A DNA stretch of 64,000 nt, taken from NCBI GenBank assembly GCA_016125335.1, contig WGLY01000008.1, forward strand, positions 1 to 64,000. The letters run 5' to 3'. Origin of the DNA: Frankiales bacterium. Lineage in GTDB: Bacteria; Actinomycetota; Actinomycetes; S36-B12; CAIYMF01. The notes under the pieces were generated by a model. The model had not been told where the DNA came from, searched no databases, and saw only the letters and a list, made by a program, of their open reading frames with translations. This document shows, one piece after another, positions 52,435 to 61,067 of this stretch (the stretch's first letter is position 1; each line of letters starts with the position of its first letter). A program made the translations under genes and the position numbers.

Positions 52435-53726
52435 CCGATCTCGGGGACGGCCGCGCCGCGCACTCGCCGGGCCGGGCCCGGCTGCGCGACGTGCTGGCGG
52501 TGCGCGAGTACCGCGGCATGCTGCTCGCCCAGATCACGAGCGAGGCCGGCGACCAGATCGCGCGCGTCGCCCTGGCGCTGCTGGTGCTCTCGCACACCGA
52601 CTCCCCGCTGCTGGCCGCCGCGACGTTCGCCGTCTCGATCCTGCCGTCGCTGTTCGGCGGTGCGCTGCTCAGCCCGCTCGCCGACCGCTTCTCCCGGCGG
52701 AGCGTGATGCTGGGGGCCGACGTGCTGCGCGCCGTCGTCGTCGCCCTGCTGGCGCTCGCCGCGCTGCCGGGCACCCCGCTGTGGCTCCTGTTCGCGCTGC
52801 TGTTCGTCGCCGAGACGGCGACGCCGCTGTTCGCCTCCGCCAAGGCGGCCATCGTCCCCGAGGTTCTGGGCCGGGTCGACCTCGTCACCTACGGGTCGGG
52901 GCTCTCGCGCTCGCTGAGCCTCGCCAACCAGGCCGTGGGCCTCGTGCTGGGCGGCGTCATCGTGCAGCTGACCGACGCGCGCGCCGCGCTGTTCCTCGAC
53001 GCGCTGTCGTTCGTGGCGTCGTTCGTCATCCTGCTCGCCTACCTGCGGCCCCGGCCCGCCGCGCTGGCCGGGGCGGGCTCCATCGGCGTGCTGGACCTCG
53101 TCCTGGACATGATGAACGGCTGGCGGCTGCTGTTCAGCGACTCCTCGCGCCGGGCGCTCGTGCTGCTCGGCTGGGGCATGGCGCTGCCGCTGGTGGCGCC
53201 GGAGGCCGTGGCGCTCGCCTACGGGCGCCAGCAGGGTGAGAGCGACGGCGTGGGCGCCCTGCTCATGGCCGCCGTGGTGACCGGCGCCGCCGTCGGGGCG
53301 TTCCTCGTGGGCCGCGCGATGCCGAGGACGCAGCTGGACCTCGTGCTGCCGATGTCGATCGGCATGAGCCTGCCGCTGCTCGTCACCGGCATCGAGCCGC
53401 CCGTGATCGTGCTGCTCGTGCTGTGGACCCTGTCCGGGATGGCGCAGGCGTTCCTCGTGCCGGTGATGACGTTCACGACGCTCTTCACCGCGAACGAGAA
53501 CCGCGGCGCGGTGGTCGGCGTCGCGGCCGCGGGCTTCGGCCTGCTCACCTTCCTCGGCTACCTCGTCGTGGGGTGGGTGGCCACCGTGACCAGCCCGGCG
53601 TTCTCCGTCGTCGTCATGGCCGTCGTCGGCCTCGCGGTGGCCGCGGTGGCCTTCCTCGTGTGGCCCTCGCGCCAGATCCTGGCCGACCTGCACCGCATCG
53701 AGAGGGACCCCGGCGCCGCCGGCTGA
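52431..53726 (+). CDS. MFS transporter downstream of glnE
   Basis: This 431-residue protein has twelve helices. It opens VREYRGMLLAQITSEAGDQI and has GALLSPLADRFSRRSVMLG (loop 2-3) and FASAKAAIVPEVLG. This is the MFS_3-like group of exporters. GTG 52431 overlaps the glnE stop. The substrate is unknown; the operon position suggests co-expression with nitrogen genes but not necessarily a shared pathway. Confidence 0.8.
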   Translation: MTDLGDGRAAHSPGRARLRDVLAVREYRGMLLAQITSEAGDQIARVALALLVLSHTDSPLLAAATFAVSILPSLFGGALLSPLADRFSRRSVMLGADVLRAVVVALLALAALPGTPLWLLFALLFVAETATPLFASAKAAIVPEVLGRVDLVTYGSGLSRSLSLANQAVGLVLGGVIVQLTDARAALFLDALSFVASFVILLAYLRPRPAALAGAGSIGVLDLVLDMMNGWRLLFSDSSRRALVLLGWGMALPLVAPEAVALAYGRQQGESDGVGALLMAAVVTGAAVGAFLVGRAMPRTQLDLVLPMSIGMSLPLLVTGIEPPVIVLLVLWTLSGMAQAFLVPVMTFTTLFTANENRGAVVGVAAAGFGLLTFLGYLVVGWVATVTSPAFSVVVMAVVGLAVAAVAFLVWPSRQILADLHRIERDPGAAG

Positions 53727-53748
53727 CCCCCCGGTCCGTCCGTCGACG

Positions 53749-54564
53749 TCAGCCGGCGAGGAAGGCGCGGGTGCCGATGATGATCCGGGCGTTGTCGCCC
53801 GGGTGCAGCCACTGGAGCACCTGGCGCATGTGGGCCCACTGGATCGACACGCACCCCGCGGTGGCGCCGCGGCCGAACGCGTGCAGGAAGATGCCGGCGC
53901 CGCGGCCGATCACGGGGTGGGGCCGGTTGAAGTCGACGACGGCCACGTAGTCGTACTGCGAGCCCATGCGCGCGAGGTGCTCGGACCCGTTGTAGCCGTG
54001 CGTCGTCACGTGGAAGCCGCCCTGACTGGCCCGGCGCATCTGGTTGTAGTACGCCGAGGTGCGGTCCTCCACCCACCAGTCGTCGTCGGTCACCTTCGTG
54101 TAGGGCATCGACGTGCCGGGGTTGGCGCGGCGACCGAAGGCCGTGGTGATCGCGAAGCTGCCCTCGGGGGTGGTGCCCGTCCCCTGCACCCGCCGCCAGC
54201 CCGGCACCAGGCCGCCGTAGCCGAGGCGGGCCGGCCACGTGCTCACGCGGTGCCAGCCGGCGCCCGACCGGCGATACAGGGTGAGCAGCGCGACGGTGCT
54301 GCGGGTGGACGCCGCGGTGACCACGATGACCTTGCGGACGTCGGCGCGCACGATGCCGCGGTAGGGCGCGGCGCCCGGGATGGCCGGGGCGTAGACGACG
54401 GCGGGCACGACGGCCGCGGCGCGCGTCGCGGCGGCCGCCGACGTCGCCGCACGTCCCGGGGCGGACGCCGGCGCGACGCCGGCCGCGGGAGCGGCGGGCA
54501 GCGCCGCGAGGCCGGCGAGCAGCGCGACCGCCAGCGTGGTCCGTGCCGTCGTGGTCCGCCGCAT
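53749..54564 (-). CDS. secreted L,D-transpeptidase (YkuD type)
   Basis: This 271-residue protein has a signal peptide (residues 1-28, RRTTTARTTLAVALLAGLAAL, cut here at 20) and an Ala-rich linker. A YkuD-like catalytic domain follows (about 90-271). The signature reads GIFLHAFGRGATAGCVSIQW, where His and the nucleophile Cys fit HxxGxxxxxGCVxxx. It would form 3-3 cross-links or attach proteins in peptidoglycan. ATG 54564 is preceded by GAGGAGG. It is about 105 bp downstream of the anti-sigma/sigma pair on the same strand and may be their target. Confidence 0.83.
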   Translation of the reverse strand: MRRTTTARTTLAVALLAGLAALPAAPAAGVAPASAPGRAATSAAAATRAAAVVPAVVYAPAIPGAAPYRGIVRADVRKVIVVTAASTRSTVALLTLYRRSGAGWHRVSTWPARLGYGGLVPGWRRVQGTGTTPEGSFAITTAFGRRANPGTSMPYTKVTDDDWWVEDRTSAYYNQMRRASQGGFHVTTHGYNGSEHLARMGSQYDYVAVVDFNRPHPVIGRGAGIFLHAFGRGATAGCVSIQWAHMRQVLQWLHPGDNARIIIGTRAFLAG

Positions 54565-54668
54565 ACCGCCTCCTCGTCGCGTCCGCCGACCACGGTAACC
54601 CGCCGTCCGGGCGGTCCTGCCGCACGCGTCCGCGCCCCGACGTGTCGCCGCCGTACCCGCCGGCGGCG

Positions 54669-55367
54669 TCAGCGCGCCGGGACCACCGCCCCGGGACGGA
54701 CGAGGTACATGAGGAACCGTCCGCCCGCGCCGATACCGACGACGGCGGTCGCGGTGAGGTAGTCGCGCTCGGGGGCGACGGTGTCGAACGCGGCCCACGT
54801 CTCGGACGTCTCGAGCCGCGCGGCGAGGGTCTGGAGCGGCAGAGGCATCTCGAAGTTCTCCGACAGCGTCAGCCGCAGCGCGCCCCCCGAGCTCGTCGAC
54901 AGCGGGCCGGCGGAGCGGGTGGTGAGCTCCCAGCGTCCCGAGACGGTGATGGAGCCGCCCCGGCGCTGCCACACGAGGGTCAGGCGGTGCCCGTCGTCGA
55001 AGCGCAGCACCGCGCTCGGCGTGCTCCCCGGGTCCCCGGGCAGGCGGGCGAGCGACGGCGCGACGGTCCCGCCGAGCGCGACCACCCACACCGAGCCCAC
55101 GAGGCCGTCGGGCACCGGCCCGGCGAGCGGATCGCGTGCCACGGACGGCGACGGCGCGGGACCGACAGCCGGCGCGGAGTCCGGCGCGCGCAGGAGCTGG
55201 GCGCCCAGGGCCAGGCACACCACGAGGCCGACCGTGCCCGCGAGCGCCCCGACCGCGCGCGAGCGGCGGGCGCGCCGGCGGCCGAGCTCCCGGACCTCCG
55301 CGGCCGGCGGTCCCGGCTCGCGGACGACCGGCACGGCGGCCTCGAGCAGCTCACGGGTGGAGGACAT
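54669..55367 (-). CDS. probable membrane anti-sigma partner of the ECF sigma factor
   Basis: This 232-residue protein has a cytosolic N-terminal part of about 35 residues with several Arg (RRRARRSRAV), one membrane helix (about 38-60) and an external domain of about 170 residues with beta pattern (TLVWQRRGGSITVSGRWELT). This one-helix layout and its 17-bp overlap with the sigma gene fit an anti-sigma factor. There is no HxxxCxxC zinc motif, so it is not a ZAS type. The call rests on context. Confidence 0.55.
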   Translation of the reverse strand: MSSTRELLEAAVPVVREPGPPAAEVRELGRRRARRSRAVGALAGTVGLVVCLALGAQLLRAPDSAPAVGPAPSPSVARDPLAGPVPDGLVGSVWVVALGGTVAPSLARLPGDPGSTPSAVLRFDDGHRLTLVWQRRGGSITVSGRWELTTRSAGPLSTSSGGALRLTLSENFEMPLPLQTLAARLETSETWAAFDTVAPERDYLTATAVVGIGAGGRFLMYLVRPGAVVPAR

Positions 55368-55962
55368 CGGGCACCTCGATTCGCGCGACGGCGGGCACGG
55401 CGGTCGGTCGCGCCCTCGACGGGTCGGTTGCGGACGGGGGGACCGGCGCGGGTGCGCCGGGCGCCGGCCGAGGCGGCGGGTCGGGCGGTTCGGCCAGGAG
55501 CCGGGCGAGTGCCGTGCGGGCCCGCGCGAGCCGGGACTTCACCGTGCCGCGCGGCACGCGCAGCGACGCCGCGATCTCCTCGACGCCGAGGTCGCACAGC
55601 TCGTGCAGCACCAGCACGGCGCGGTGCTCGGGCGACAGGGCGGCCAACGCCTGCCGCACCGCGACGACCTCCGCCGTGCCCACGGGGGCCACGACGTCGT
55701 CCACCGCGACCCGCGGTGCGGCGCGCCGGGCCGTCACGAGCCGGCGCCAGTGGCTCACGCACCGCCGGTAGGCCACGGTGCGCACCCAGCTCTCCGGGTC
55801 GTCGTACTCGGCGATGCGGTCCCACTGCTGCCAGGCGCGGATGTAGGCGTCCTGGAGCGCGTCCGCCGCCTGCTCGCGGTCGAGCGTCACGAGCGTGAGC
55901 TGCTGGAGCAGCCGGGGGCGCGTCCGCGCGTAGAAGGAGTCGAACTCGAGCTCGGCTCTCAT
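55351..55962 (-). CDS. ECF sigma factor (SigE family)
   Basis: This 203-residue protein has sigma region 2 (EFDSFYARTRPRLLQQLTLV, then DALQDAYIRAWQQWDRIAEY and WVRTVAYRRCVSHWRR) and region 4 (LAALSPEHRAVLVLHELCDL, GVEEIAASLRVPRGTVKSRL). A Pro/Ala-rich tail of about 45 residues follows. It resembles the SigE/SigJ-like ECF proteins of actinobacteria. It starts at ATG 55962. The partner gene follows with overlap, and an L,D-transpeptidase gene comes next; envelope stress is a fair guess. Upstream (55963-56290) holds a hairpin at 56075-56113 and no gene. Confidence 0.86.
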   Translation of the reverse strand: MRAELEFDSFYARTRPRLLQQLTLVTLDREQAADALQDAYIRAWQQWDRIAEYDDPESWVRTVAYRRCVSHWRRLVTARRAAPRVAVDDVVAPVGTAEVVAVRQALAALSPEHRAVLVLHELCDLGVEEIAASLRVPRGTVKSRLARARTALARLLAEPPDPPPRPAPGAPAPVPPSATDPSRARPTAVPAVARIEVPDVLHP

Positions 55963-56074
55963 GGCGCCTCCCCTCACCCGCAGACACGCGGTGGGCGGCA
56001 GTCCGGTTCCCTCGCGGCGCCAGTGTGCTCCCGGGCGCGGCGGCGCGACGGGGGATCGACCGGCGACGGGCGCA

Positions 56075-56113
56075 GCGAGAGGCGGGCATCCTCCCGGGAC
56101 GTCCGCCTCTCGC
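56075..56113. promoter_or_regulatory. inverted repeat between the divergent sigma and response-regulator genes
   Basis: Perfect 11-bp arms GCGAGAGGCGG (56075-56085) and CCGCCTCTCGC (56103-56113) with a 17-nt centre. It lies in the 328-bp divergent region, 113 bp from the sigma start and 177 bp from the regulator start. It may be an operator or a transcript-end structure; nothing else notable is seen there. Confidence 0.45.
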
Positions 56114-56290
56114 CGCACATCGTAGGCGAGCGTGCCCCGCCGTGGGCGGGCGGGCTCACGTGAGCCGGCGGCCGCCACGGGTGGTGCGGAACCCGCCGGC
56201 CACCCGCTGCCGCTCGCGCGGCAACCCACCCCGTGGCATCCGTAACATCAGGAACGAGGCCGTTGCCTGCTCCTGCGAGGAGGGGACGCC

Positions 56291-56941
56291 GTGACCGCGT
56301 CAGGGTCGGAGGACCGCATCCGGGTCTTCCTCGTGGATCCCTGCGAGGTGGTGCGCCGTGGGCTGACGTGCCTGCTGGACGCCGAGCCGGATCTCGTGGT
56401 GTGCGGTGAGGCGTCGCGTGCGGCAGACGCTCTGCGCCTGGTGCCCGCCGCGCGACCGGACGTGGTGATCCTCGACATCCGCCTCCCCGACGTCTCGGGG
56501 GTCGAGCTGTGCCGCGAGATGCAGGCGCGGCACCCGCAGGTCGCCCTGGTGGTCCTCACGGGGGAGGACGACCAGGACTCCGTGGTGGATGCGATCGAGG
56601 CGGGTGCGGCCGGCTTCCTGCTGAAGCAGGTGCGCGGCGCGACCATCGTCGACGCCGTGCGCAGGGGCGCTGCCGGGGAGTCCACCCTCGACCCCGCGGT
56701 GACCCGGCGGGTGCTCGACCAGGTGCGCCACGCCTCCTCGACGACGGAGGTCGACCAGCTCACGGCCCAGGAGCAGCGGATCCTGCACCTGATCGGGGAG
56801 GGCATGACCAACCGGGAGATCGCCGACTCGTTGTTCCTGGCCGAGAAGACGGTGAAGAACTACGTGTCGTCGATCTTCGCGAAGCTGGGGCTGCACCGGC
56901 GCACGCAGGCCGCGGTGTTCGCCGTCAGGCACCCTGACTGA
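56291..56941 (+). CDS. NarL/LuxR-type response regulator, DosR-like
   Basis: This 216-residue protein has a receiver domain (1-125) with phospho-acceptor Asp62 in VVILDIRLPD, Thr90 and Lys112 (FLLKQV). The GerE-type HTH (about 152-210) has LTAQEQRILHLIGEGMTNRE, IADSLFLAEKTVKNYVSSIF and KLGLHRRTQAAVFAV. The C-terminal half resembles mycobacterial DosR/DevR very closely. At the acidic pocket DosR has Asp-Asp, whereas here the first pair is Asp16-Pro17, so metal binding may be changed. No sensor kinase gene is adjacent. GTG 56291 follows GCGAGGAGGGG. It overlaps the next convergent gene by 17 bp. Confidence 0.85.
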   Translation: MTASGSEDRIRVFLVDPCEVVRRGLTCLLDAEPDLVVCGEASRAADALRLVPAARPDVVILDIRLPDVSGVELCREMQARHPQVALVVLTGEDDQDSVVDAIEAGAAGFLLKQVRGATIVDAVRRGAAGESTLDPAVTRRVLDQVRHASSTTEVDQLTAQEQRILHLIGEGMTNREIADSLFLAEKTVKNYVSSIFAKLGLHRRTQAAVFAVRHPD

Positions 56942-57206
56942 GCTGGTCGGGCGCTCGGTGCGACGCCGGCTCCCACGGCTCCCGGCGTTGCTCGATGAGC
57001 AGGCGCGCCAGCTGCTCGGCCCGGACGGGGAGCTCGTCCGGTGTCGGGTTGCCGACGCGGGCCAGGTGGACGGCCCGCGAGACGCACCGCAGCACACCAC
57101 CCGCCGGCATGTCGCGGTACTCGCGCGCCAGTCGCTCCGCGAGCGCGAGCAGCTCCTCCCGCCGCTCGTCCGCGCGGCGCGAGGCCGCCACCAGGGATGC
57201 CGCCAT
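56925..57206 (-). CDS. small conserved actinobacterial protein
   Basis: This 93-residue helical protein starts at ATG 57206 with GGAGG 6 nt upstream. It contains LALAERLAREYRDMPAGGVL, then RCVSRAVHLARVG and a Glu/Arg-rich tail. Short proteins with the REYxDxPAGxVxRCxxRA pattern are common in actinobacteria and lie near regulators; their role is unknown to me. It is convergent with the DosR-like gene and shares its last 17 bp with it. Confidence 0.6.
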   Translation of the reverse strand: MAASLVAASRRADERREELLALAERLAREYRDMPAGGVLRCVSRAVHLARVGNPTPDELPVRAEQLARLLIEQRREPWEPASHRAPDQLSQGA

Positions 57207-57372
57207 GCATCGCCTCCGTCCATCGCGAGGTCGGACGACCAGCGTGGGATGCCGGGGGCGCGGCGGGCAGGGCCATAGGTCCCGTGTCGGGCAGGCCCCA
57301 TGGGGTCGTTCCCTGGTCCGCGCCGGCGGTCGCGCCCGGGTGCCGCTCCCACCGTGTGGGCTGCTCGGTCGT

Positions 57373-57405
57373 TCTGACCAAGAACAGTTCTGGGTCAGAT
57401 ATATC
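57373..57405 (+). promoter_or_regulatory. MarR operator and leaderless promoter
   Basis: TCTGACC-A-AGAAC and GTTCT-G-GGTCAGA form a 27-bp palindrome (57373-57399) with one mismatch, the size and form of a MarR dimer site. TATATC (57400-57405) follows at once and lies 8 nt before the ATG of the marR gene. It can thus act as the -10 of a leaderless transcript, blocked when the operator is occupied. Confidence 0.75.
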
Positions 57406-57413
57406 CTGCGGGC

Positions 57414-57989
57414 ATGAGCCCTGCCTCCGGCCGCTCGGTCGGCGACGCGACGACGCTCGCCGGTCTCGTGACCCGGCTGCGGCGCGCCTTGCGCTCCGGC
57501 GTCCGCAGCGAGATCCCGTGGGAGCGGCTGCCCATGGCACAGGTGGAGCTGCTCCAGCGGCTCGAGGAGGAACCCGGCCTGCGCGTGGGGGAGCTGGCCG
57601 GCCGCCAGCACCTGGCCACGAACACCGTGAGCACGCTGGTGCAGCAGATGGTCGAGGCCGGCCTGGTCGAGCGCAGTCCCGACGCCGCCGACCGGCGGGT
57701 GCTGGTGGTGACTGCCACGAGTGCCGGCCGGAGCGCGTTGCGCGACTGGCAGCGGGCGAACGCACGGCGGATCGAGGCCGGTCTTCGTGCGCTCGATCCG
57801 GCCGAGCGCGAGTCGCTCACCCGCGCCATCCCCGCGCTCACCCGGTTCGTCGAGGCGCTCGAGGCGCAGGGGGCGGACTCCTCGCCCTCCGCCACCCGCC
57901 CACAGCGCAGGCCGGTACCCGAGGCGCGAGGCACGGAGTCCTCGGCCTCCGCCGCCCGCACTCGGCGCGGATCCAGCCCGAGCTCGTGA
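57414..57989 (+). CDS. MarR-family regulator, first gene of the MarR-CLC operon
   Basis: This 191-residue winged-helix protein reads LPMAQVELLQRLEEEPGLRV, then GELAGRQHLATNTVSTLVQQ as recognition region and EAGLVERSPDAADRRVLVV as wing. A disordered Ser/Ala/Arg tail of about 40 residues follows. The strong palindrome directly over its promoter suggests autoregulation. The downstream CLC gene overlaps or nearly overlaps it, so the antiporter/channel is probably under its control. Confidence 0.88.
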   Translation: MSPASGRSVGDATTLAGLVTRLRRALRSGVRSEIPWERLPMAQVELLQRLEEEPGLRVGELAGRQHLATNTVSTLVQQMVEAGLVERSPDAADRRVLVVTATSAGRSALRDWQRANARRIEAGLRALDPAERESLTRAIPALTRFVEALEAQGADSSPSATRPQRRPVPEARGTESSASAARTRRGSSPSS

Positions 57990-57997
57990 GGGCGCGC

Positions 57998-59410
57998 ATG
58001 CCGTGGGCGACAGGGCGAGAGCGCCACGCCGGCCCCGGACCCGGTCGTGACGGCCGGGCCGGGCGCCTCGCGCGACTCCTCGTCGGCGCGGTGCTCACGG
58101 GGATCGTGGCGGGCCTCGGCGGCGTGCTGCTGCTGTCGCTGCTGCACCTGGTCCAGCACGTGGCGTTCGGCTACACCGAGGAGTCGTTCCTCGCCGGCGT
58201 CGAGCAGGCGAGCGCGCAGCGGCGCATCGTGGCGCTGACGGTCGGCGGCGCCGTCGTCGGCATCGGCTGGTGGATCCACCGCAGCATCGTGCGGTCGACG
58301 GTGTCGGTCACCCACGCCCTGCACTCCGGCACGGCGCGCATGGCGATCGGCCCCGTCGCCAGCGACGGCGTGCTTCAGGTGGTGGCCGTCGGCGCGGGCG
58401 CCTCGCTCGGTCGCGAGGGTGCGCCGCGCGAGCTGGGGGCGGCCTTCGGCGGCAGGATCGGCGCCTGGCTGGGCGTGTCGCTCGCGGACCGTCGCCTGCT
58501 GCTGGCGGCCGGTGCCGGCGCGGGGCTGGCCGCCGTCTACAACGTGCCCCTGAGCGGCACGGTGTTCGCGCTCGAGGCGCTGCTGCTCAGCGCCCGGCCG
58601 CGCGCGGTCGTCGTCGCGGCGCTGAGCAGCGCCAGCGCCACCGCCACCACCTACGCGCTGCTGGGCCGGGAGCAGACCTACCAACTCCCCGCGCTCGCGC
58701 TCTCGCCCGGCCTGGTCGCGGCGGCCGTCGTCGTCGGAGTGCTCGCCGCCCTGGGCGCACAGCCGTTCCGCGCGTCGATGACCCATGCGCGCACCCACGC
58801 CCCTCGCGGCTGGCGCTCGGCGGTGGCCATCCCGGTCGCGTTCGCGGCGACCGGCGTCCTCGCGATCGCCTACCCCGAGATCCTGGGCAACGGCAAGGCG
58901 CTGGCCCAGGGCCTGTTCTCCTCGCCCGCGACGGCGGCCCTCGCGGCCGGGTTCGTGATCGCGAAGCCCACGGCCACCTGGCTGTGCCTGCGCGCAGGCG
59001 CCATCGGCGGCCTGCTCACCCCGGCGTTCGCCACGGGCGCGGCGCTGGGCGCGCTCGTGGCCGCGCTCTGGGGGATCGGCGACCGCGGCAGCGAGACGGC
59101 GGAGCTCGCGCTGCTGGGCGCCGCCGCGTTCCTCGCCGTCGCCCAGCGCATCCCCGTGACCGCAGGGCTGCTCGCCCTCGAGTTCACCCACATCGGGCTG
59201 GGCTTCGTGCCGCTGCTCGCGCTCACCGTCGCCGTCAGCTGGCTCGTCGGACGCGGCGCCCGGCGCGTGCACCCGCTCTCCTGGCCGCCCGTCACGCGCG
59301 TGCGCGCCGCCGTCGGCGCGCGCCGGCACACCGCGGAAGGGCCGGCGACGACCGACCAGCCCGACGACGCCGACCCGGCGTCCGGAACCGGTACGCACGG
59401 CCGCGCCTGA
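57998..59410 (+). CDS. CLC-family chloride channel/transporter
   Basis: This 470-residue membrane protein has about ten helices. CLC signatures are GAGASLGREGAPRELGAAFG (the GREGP-like anion-binding motif, with Ala in place of the first Ser region), YNVPLSGTVFALEAL, and AGAIGGLLTPAFATGAALGA (second anion motif). The N-terminal GSGIP motif of classical CLCs reads differently (ASDGVLQVV), as in distant actinobacterial members. It may be a Cl-/H+ exchanger or channel. ATG 57998 has GAGG upstream; GTG 57986, overlapping the marR stop, is an in-frame alternative. Confidence 0.84.
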   Translation: MPWATGRERHAGPGPGRDGRAGRLARLLVGAVLTGIVAGLGGVLLLSLLHLVQHVAFGYTEESFLAGVEQASAQRRIVALTVGGAVVGIGWWIHRSIVRSTVSVTHALHSGTARMAIGPVASDGVLQVVAVGAGASLGREGAPRELGAAFGGRIGAWLGVSLADRRLLLAAGAGAGLAAVYNVPLSGTVFALEALLLSARPRAVVVAALSSASATATTYALLGREQTYQLPALALSPGLVAAAVVVGVLAALGAQPFRASMTHARTHAPRGWRSAVAIPVAFAATGVLAIAYPEILGNGKALAQGLFSSPATAALAAGFVIAKPTATWLCLRAGAIGGLLTPAFATGAALGALVAALWGIGDRGSETAELALLGAAAFLAVAQRIPVTAGLLALEFTHIGLGFVPLLALTVAVSWLVGRGARRVHPLSWPPVTRVRAAVGARRHTAEGPATTDQPDDADPASGTGTHGRA

Positions 59411-59447
59411 CACCCAGTCCGGCTCCCGCAGCAACTGGTGACGCGGA

Positions 59448-59491
59448 GGAGCCCGCACGGCCACGCGAGATGCGCGGCTCGTGCGGGCTCC
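59448..59491. terminator. bidirectional terminator between CLC and glnA1
   Basis: Perfect 12-bp arms GGAGCCCGCACG / CGTGCGGGCTCC with a 20-nt centre that can pair further, between convergent genes. Confidence 0.75.
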
Positions 59492-59543
59492 GTCCTCGTG
59501 AGCGAGGCGCCCGGATCCCCGACCAAGTCAGGGACCGGCGGGA

Positions 59544-60968
59544 TCACACGTCGTAGTAGAGCTCGAACTCGTGGGGGTGCGGGCGCAGGGCGATGGGGGC
59601 GATCTCCGCGCTGCGCTTGTAGTCGATCCAGGTCTCGATGAGGTCCTCGGTGAACACGCCGCCCTCGGCGAGGTAGGCGTGATCGTCCTCGAGGCGGTCG
59701 ATGACCGCGGCGAGGCTGCCCGGCACCTGCGGGATCGAGGCGGCCTCGTCCGGCGGGAGGTCGTAGAGGTCCTTGTCGACCGGCGCCGGCGGCTCGATCT
59801 TGTTCTTGATGCCGTCGAGGCCGGCCATGAGCATCGCCGCGAAGGCGAGGTAGGGGTTGCCCGACGGGTCCGGCACGCGGAACTCGATGCGCTTGGCCTT
59901 GGGGTTGGTGCCCGTCACCGGCACGCGCACGCAGGCGGAGCGGTTGCGCGCGGAGTAGACCAGGTTGACCGGTGCCTCGTAGCCCGGCACCAGGCGGTGG
60001 TAGGAGTTCACCGTCGGGTTGGTGAAGGCCAGCAGCGACGGCGCGTGGTGCAGCAGGCCGCCGACGTACCAGCGCGCGGTGTCGGACAGGCCGCCGTAGC
60101 CCAGCTCGTCGTAGAACAGCGGCTCGCCGCCCTTCCAGAGCGACTGGTGGCAGTGCATGCCCGAGCCGTTGTCGCCGAAGAGCGGCTTCGGCATGAAGGT
60201 CGCGGTCTTGCCTGCGCGCCAGGCGACGTTCTTCACGACGTACTTGAACAGCTGCACCTTGTCGGCGGAGCGGCTCAGCGAGTCGAAGCGGTAGTTGATC
60301 TCGGCCTGGCCGCCGGTGCCCACCTCGTGGTGCGAGCGCTCGACCTGGAGGCCGAGGGCGTCGAGCGCCACGCAGATCTCGTCACGCAGGTCGGCGTAGT
60401 GGTCGGTCGGCGGGACGGGGAAGTAGCCGCCCTTGTAGCGGGTCTTGTAGCCGCGGTTGCCGCCGTCCTCGATGCGCCCGCTGTTCCAGGCGCCCTCGAT
60501 GGAGTCGATGTGGTAGTAGCCCTCGTTCTGCTTGGTCTCGAAGCGGACGTCGTCGAAGATGTAGAACTCGGCCTCGGGGGCGAAGAACGCGGTGTCGGCG
60601 ATGCCGGTGGAGGCCATGTAGGCCTCGGCCTTCGCGGCGACCTGGCGCGGGTCGCGGCTGTAGGGCTCGTTGGTGTACGGGTCGACGATCGAGAAGTTCA
60701 GCGCGAGCGTCTTCTCCTTGCGGAACGGGTCGACGAAGGCCGTCGAGACGTCCGGGATGAGCTTCATGTCGGACTCGTTGATCGCCTGGAAGCCGCGGAT
60801 CGACGAGCCGTCGAACATCTGGCCCTCGGTGAAGAAGTCCTCGCCGACGGACTGGGCGGGCACGTTGAAGTGCTGCTGCACGCCAGGAAGGTCGGTGAAG
60901 CGGACATCGACGAAGGCGACGCCCTCGTCCTTGATGAACCGCATGACCTCGTCAGCGTTGTTGAACAT
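59544..60968 (-). CDS. glnA: glutamine synthetase, type I
   Basis: This 474-residue enzyme is the main glutamine synthetase (GSI-beta). It has [82 protein letters not shown] and [20 protein letters not shown]. The adenylylation site is Tyr402 in [12 protein letters not shown], the target of GlnE. Start ATG 60968 follows GAGGAGG. A possible GlnR box lies about 100-137 bp upstream (61068-61105), and a TAGGTT -10 at 61052-61057. Confidence 0.97.
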   Translation of the reverse strand: MFNNADEVMRFIKDEGVAFVDVRFTDLPGVQQHFNVPAQSVGEDFFTEGQMFDGSSIRGFQAINESDMKLIPDVSTAFVDPFRKEKTLALNFSIVDPYTNEPYSRDPRQVAAKAEAYMASTGIADTAFFAPEAEFYIFDDVRFETKQNEGYYHIDSIEGAWNSGRIEDGGNRGYKTRYKGGYFPVPPTDHYADLRDEICVALDALGLQVERSHHEVGTGGQAEINYRFDSLSRSADKVQLFKYVVKNVAWRAGKTATFMPKPLFGDNGSGMHCHQSLWKGGEPLFYDELGYGGLSDTARWYVGGLLHHAPSLLAFTNPTVNSYHRLVPGYEAPVNLVYSARNRSACVRVPVTGTNPKAKRIEFRVPDPSGNPYLAFAAMLMAGLDGIKNKIEPPAPVDKDLYDLPPDEAASIPQVPGSLAAVIDRLEDDHAYLAEGGVFTEDLIETWIDYKRSAEIAPIALRPHPHEFELYYDV

Positions 60969-61067
60969 CCGTTCCTCCTCGAGGTGTCCCGGCTCTCCCG
61001 GTGACGTGGCGCCGCGCCGGCCGCGACGGGCTCGCCGCGGCGTCTGCGGGAAACCTAGGCCGCGGGG

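Noticed and set aside
57041-57413. Coding start of a 789-codon plus-strand frame upstream of the CLC gene
   Set aside because: The part before 57986 is out of frame with the MarR gene and antisense to the small helical protein; only the CLC portion has homology.
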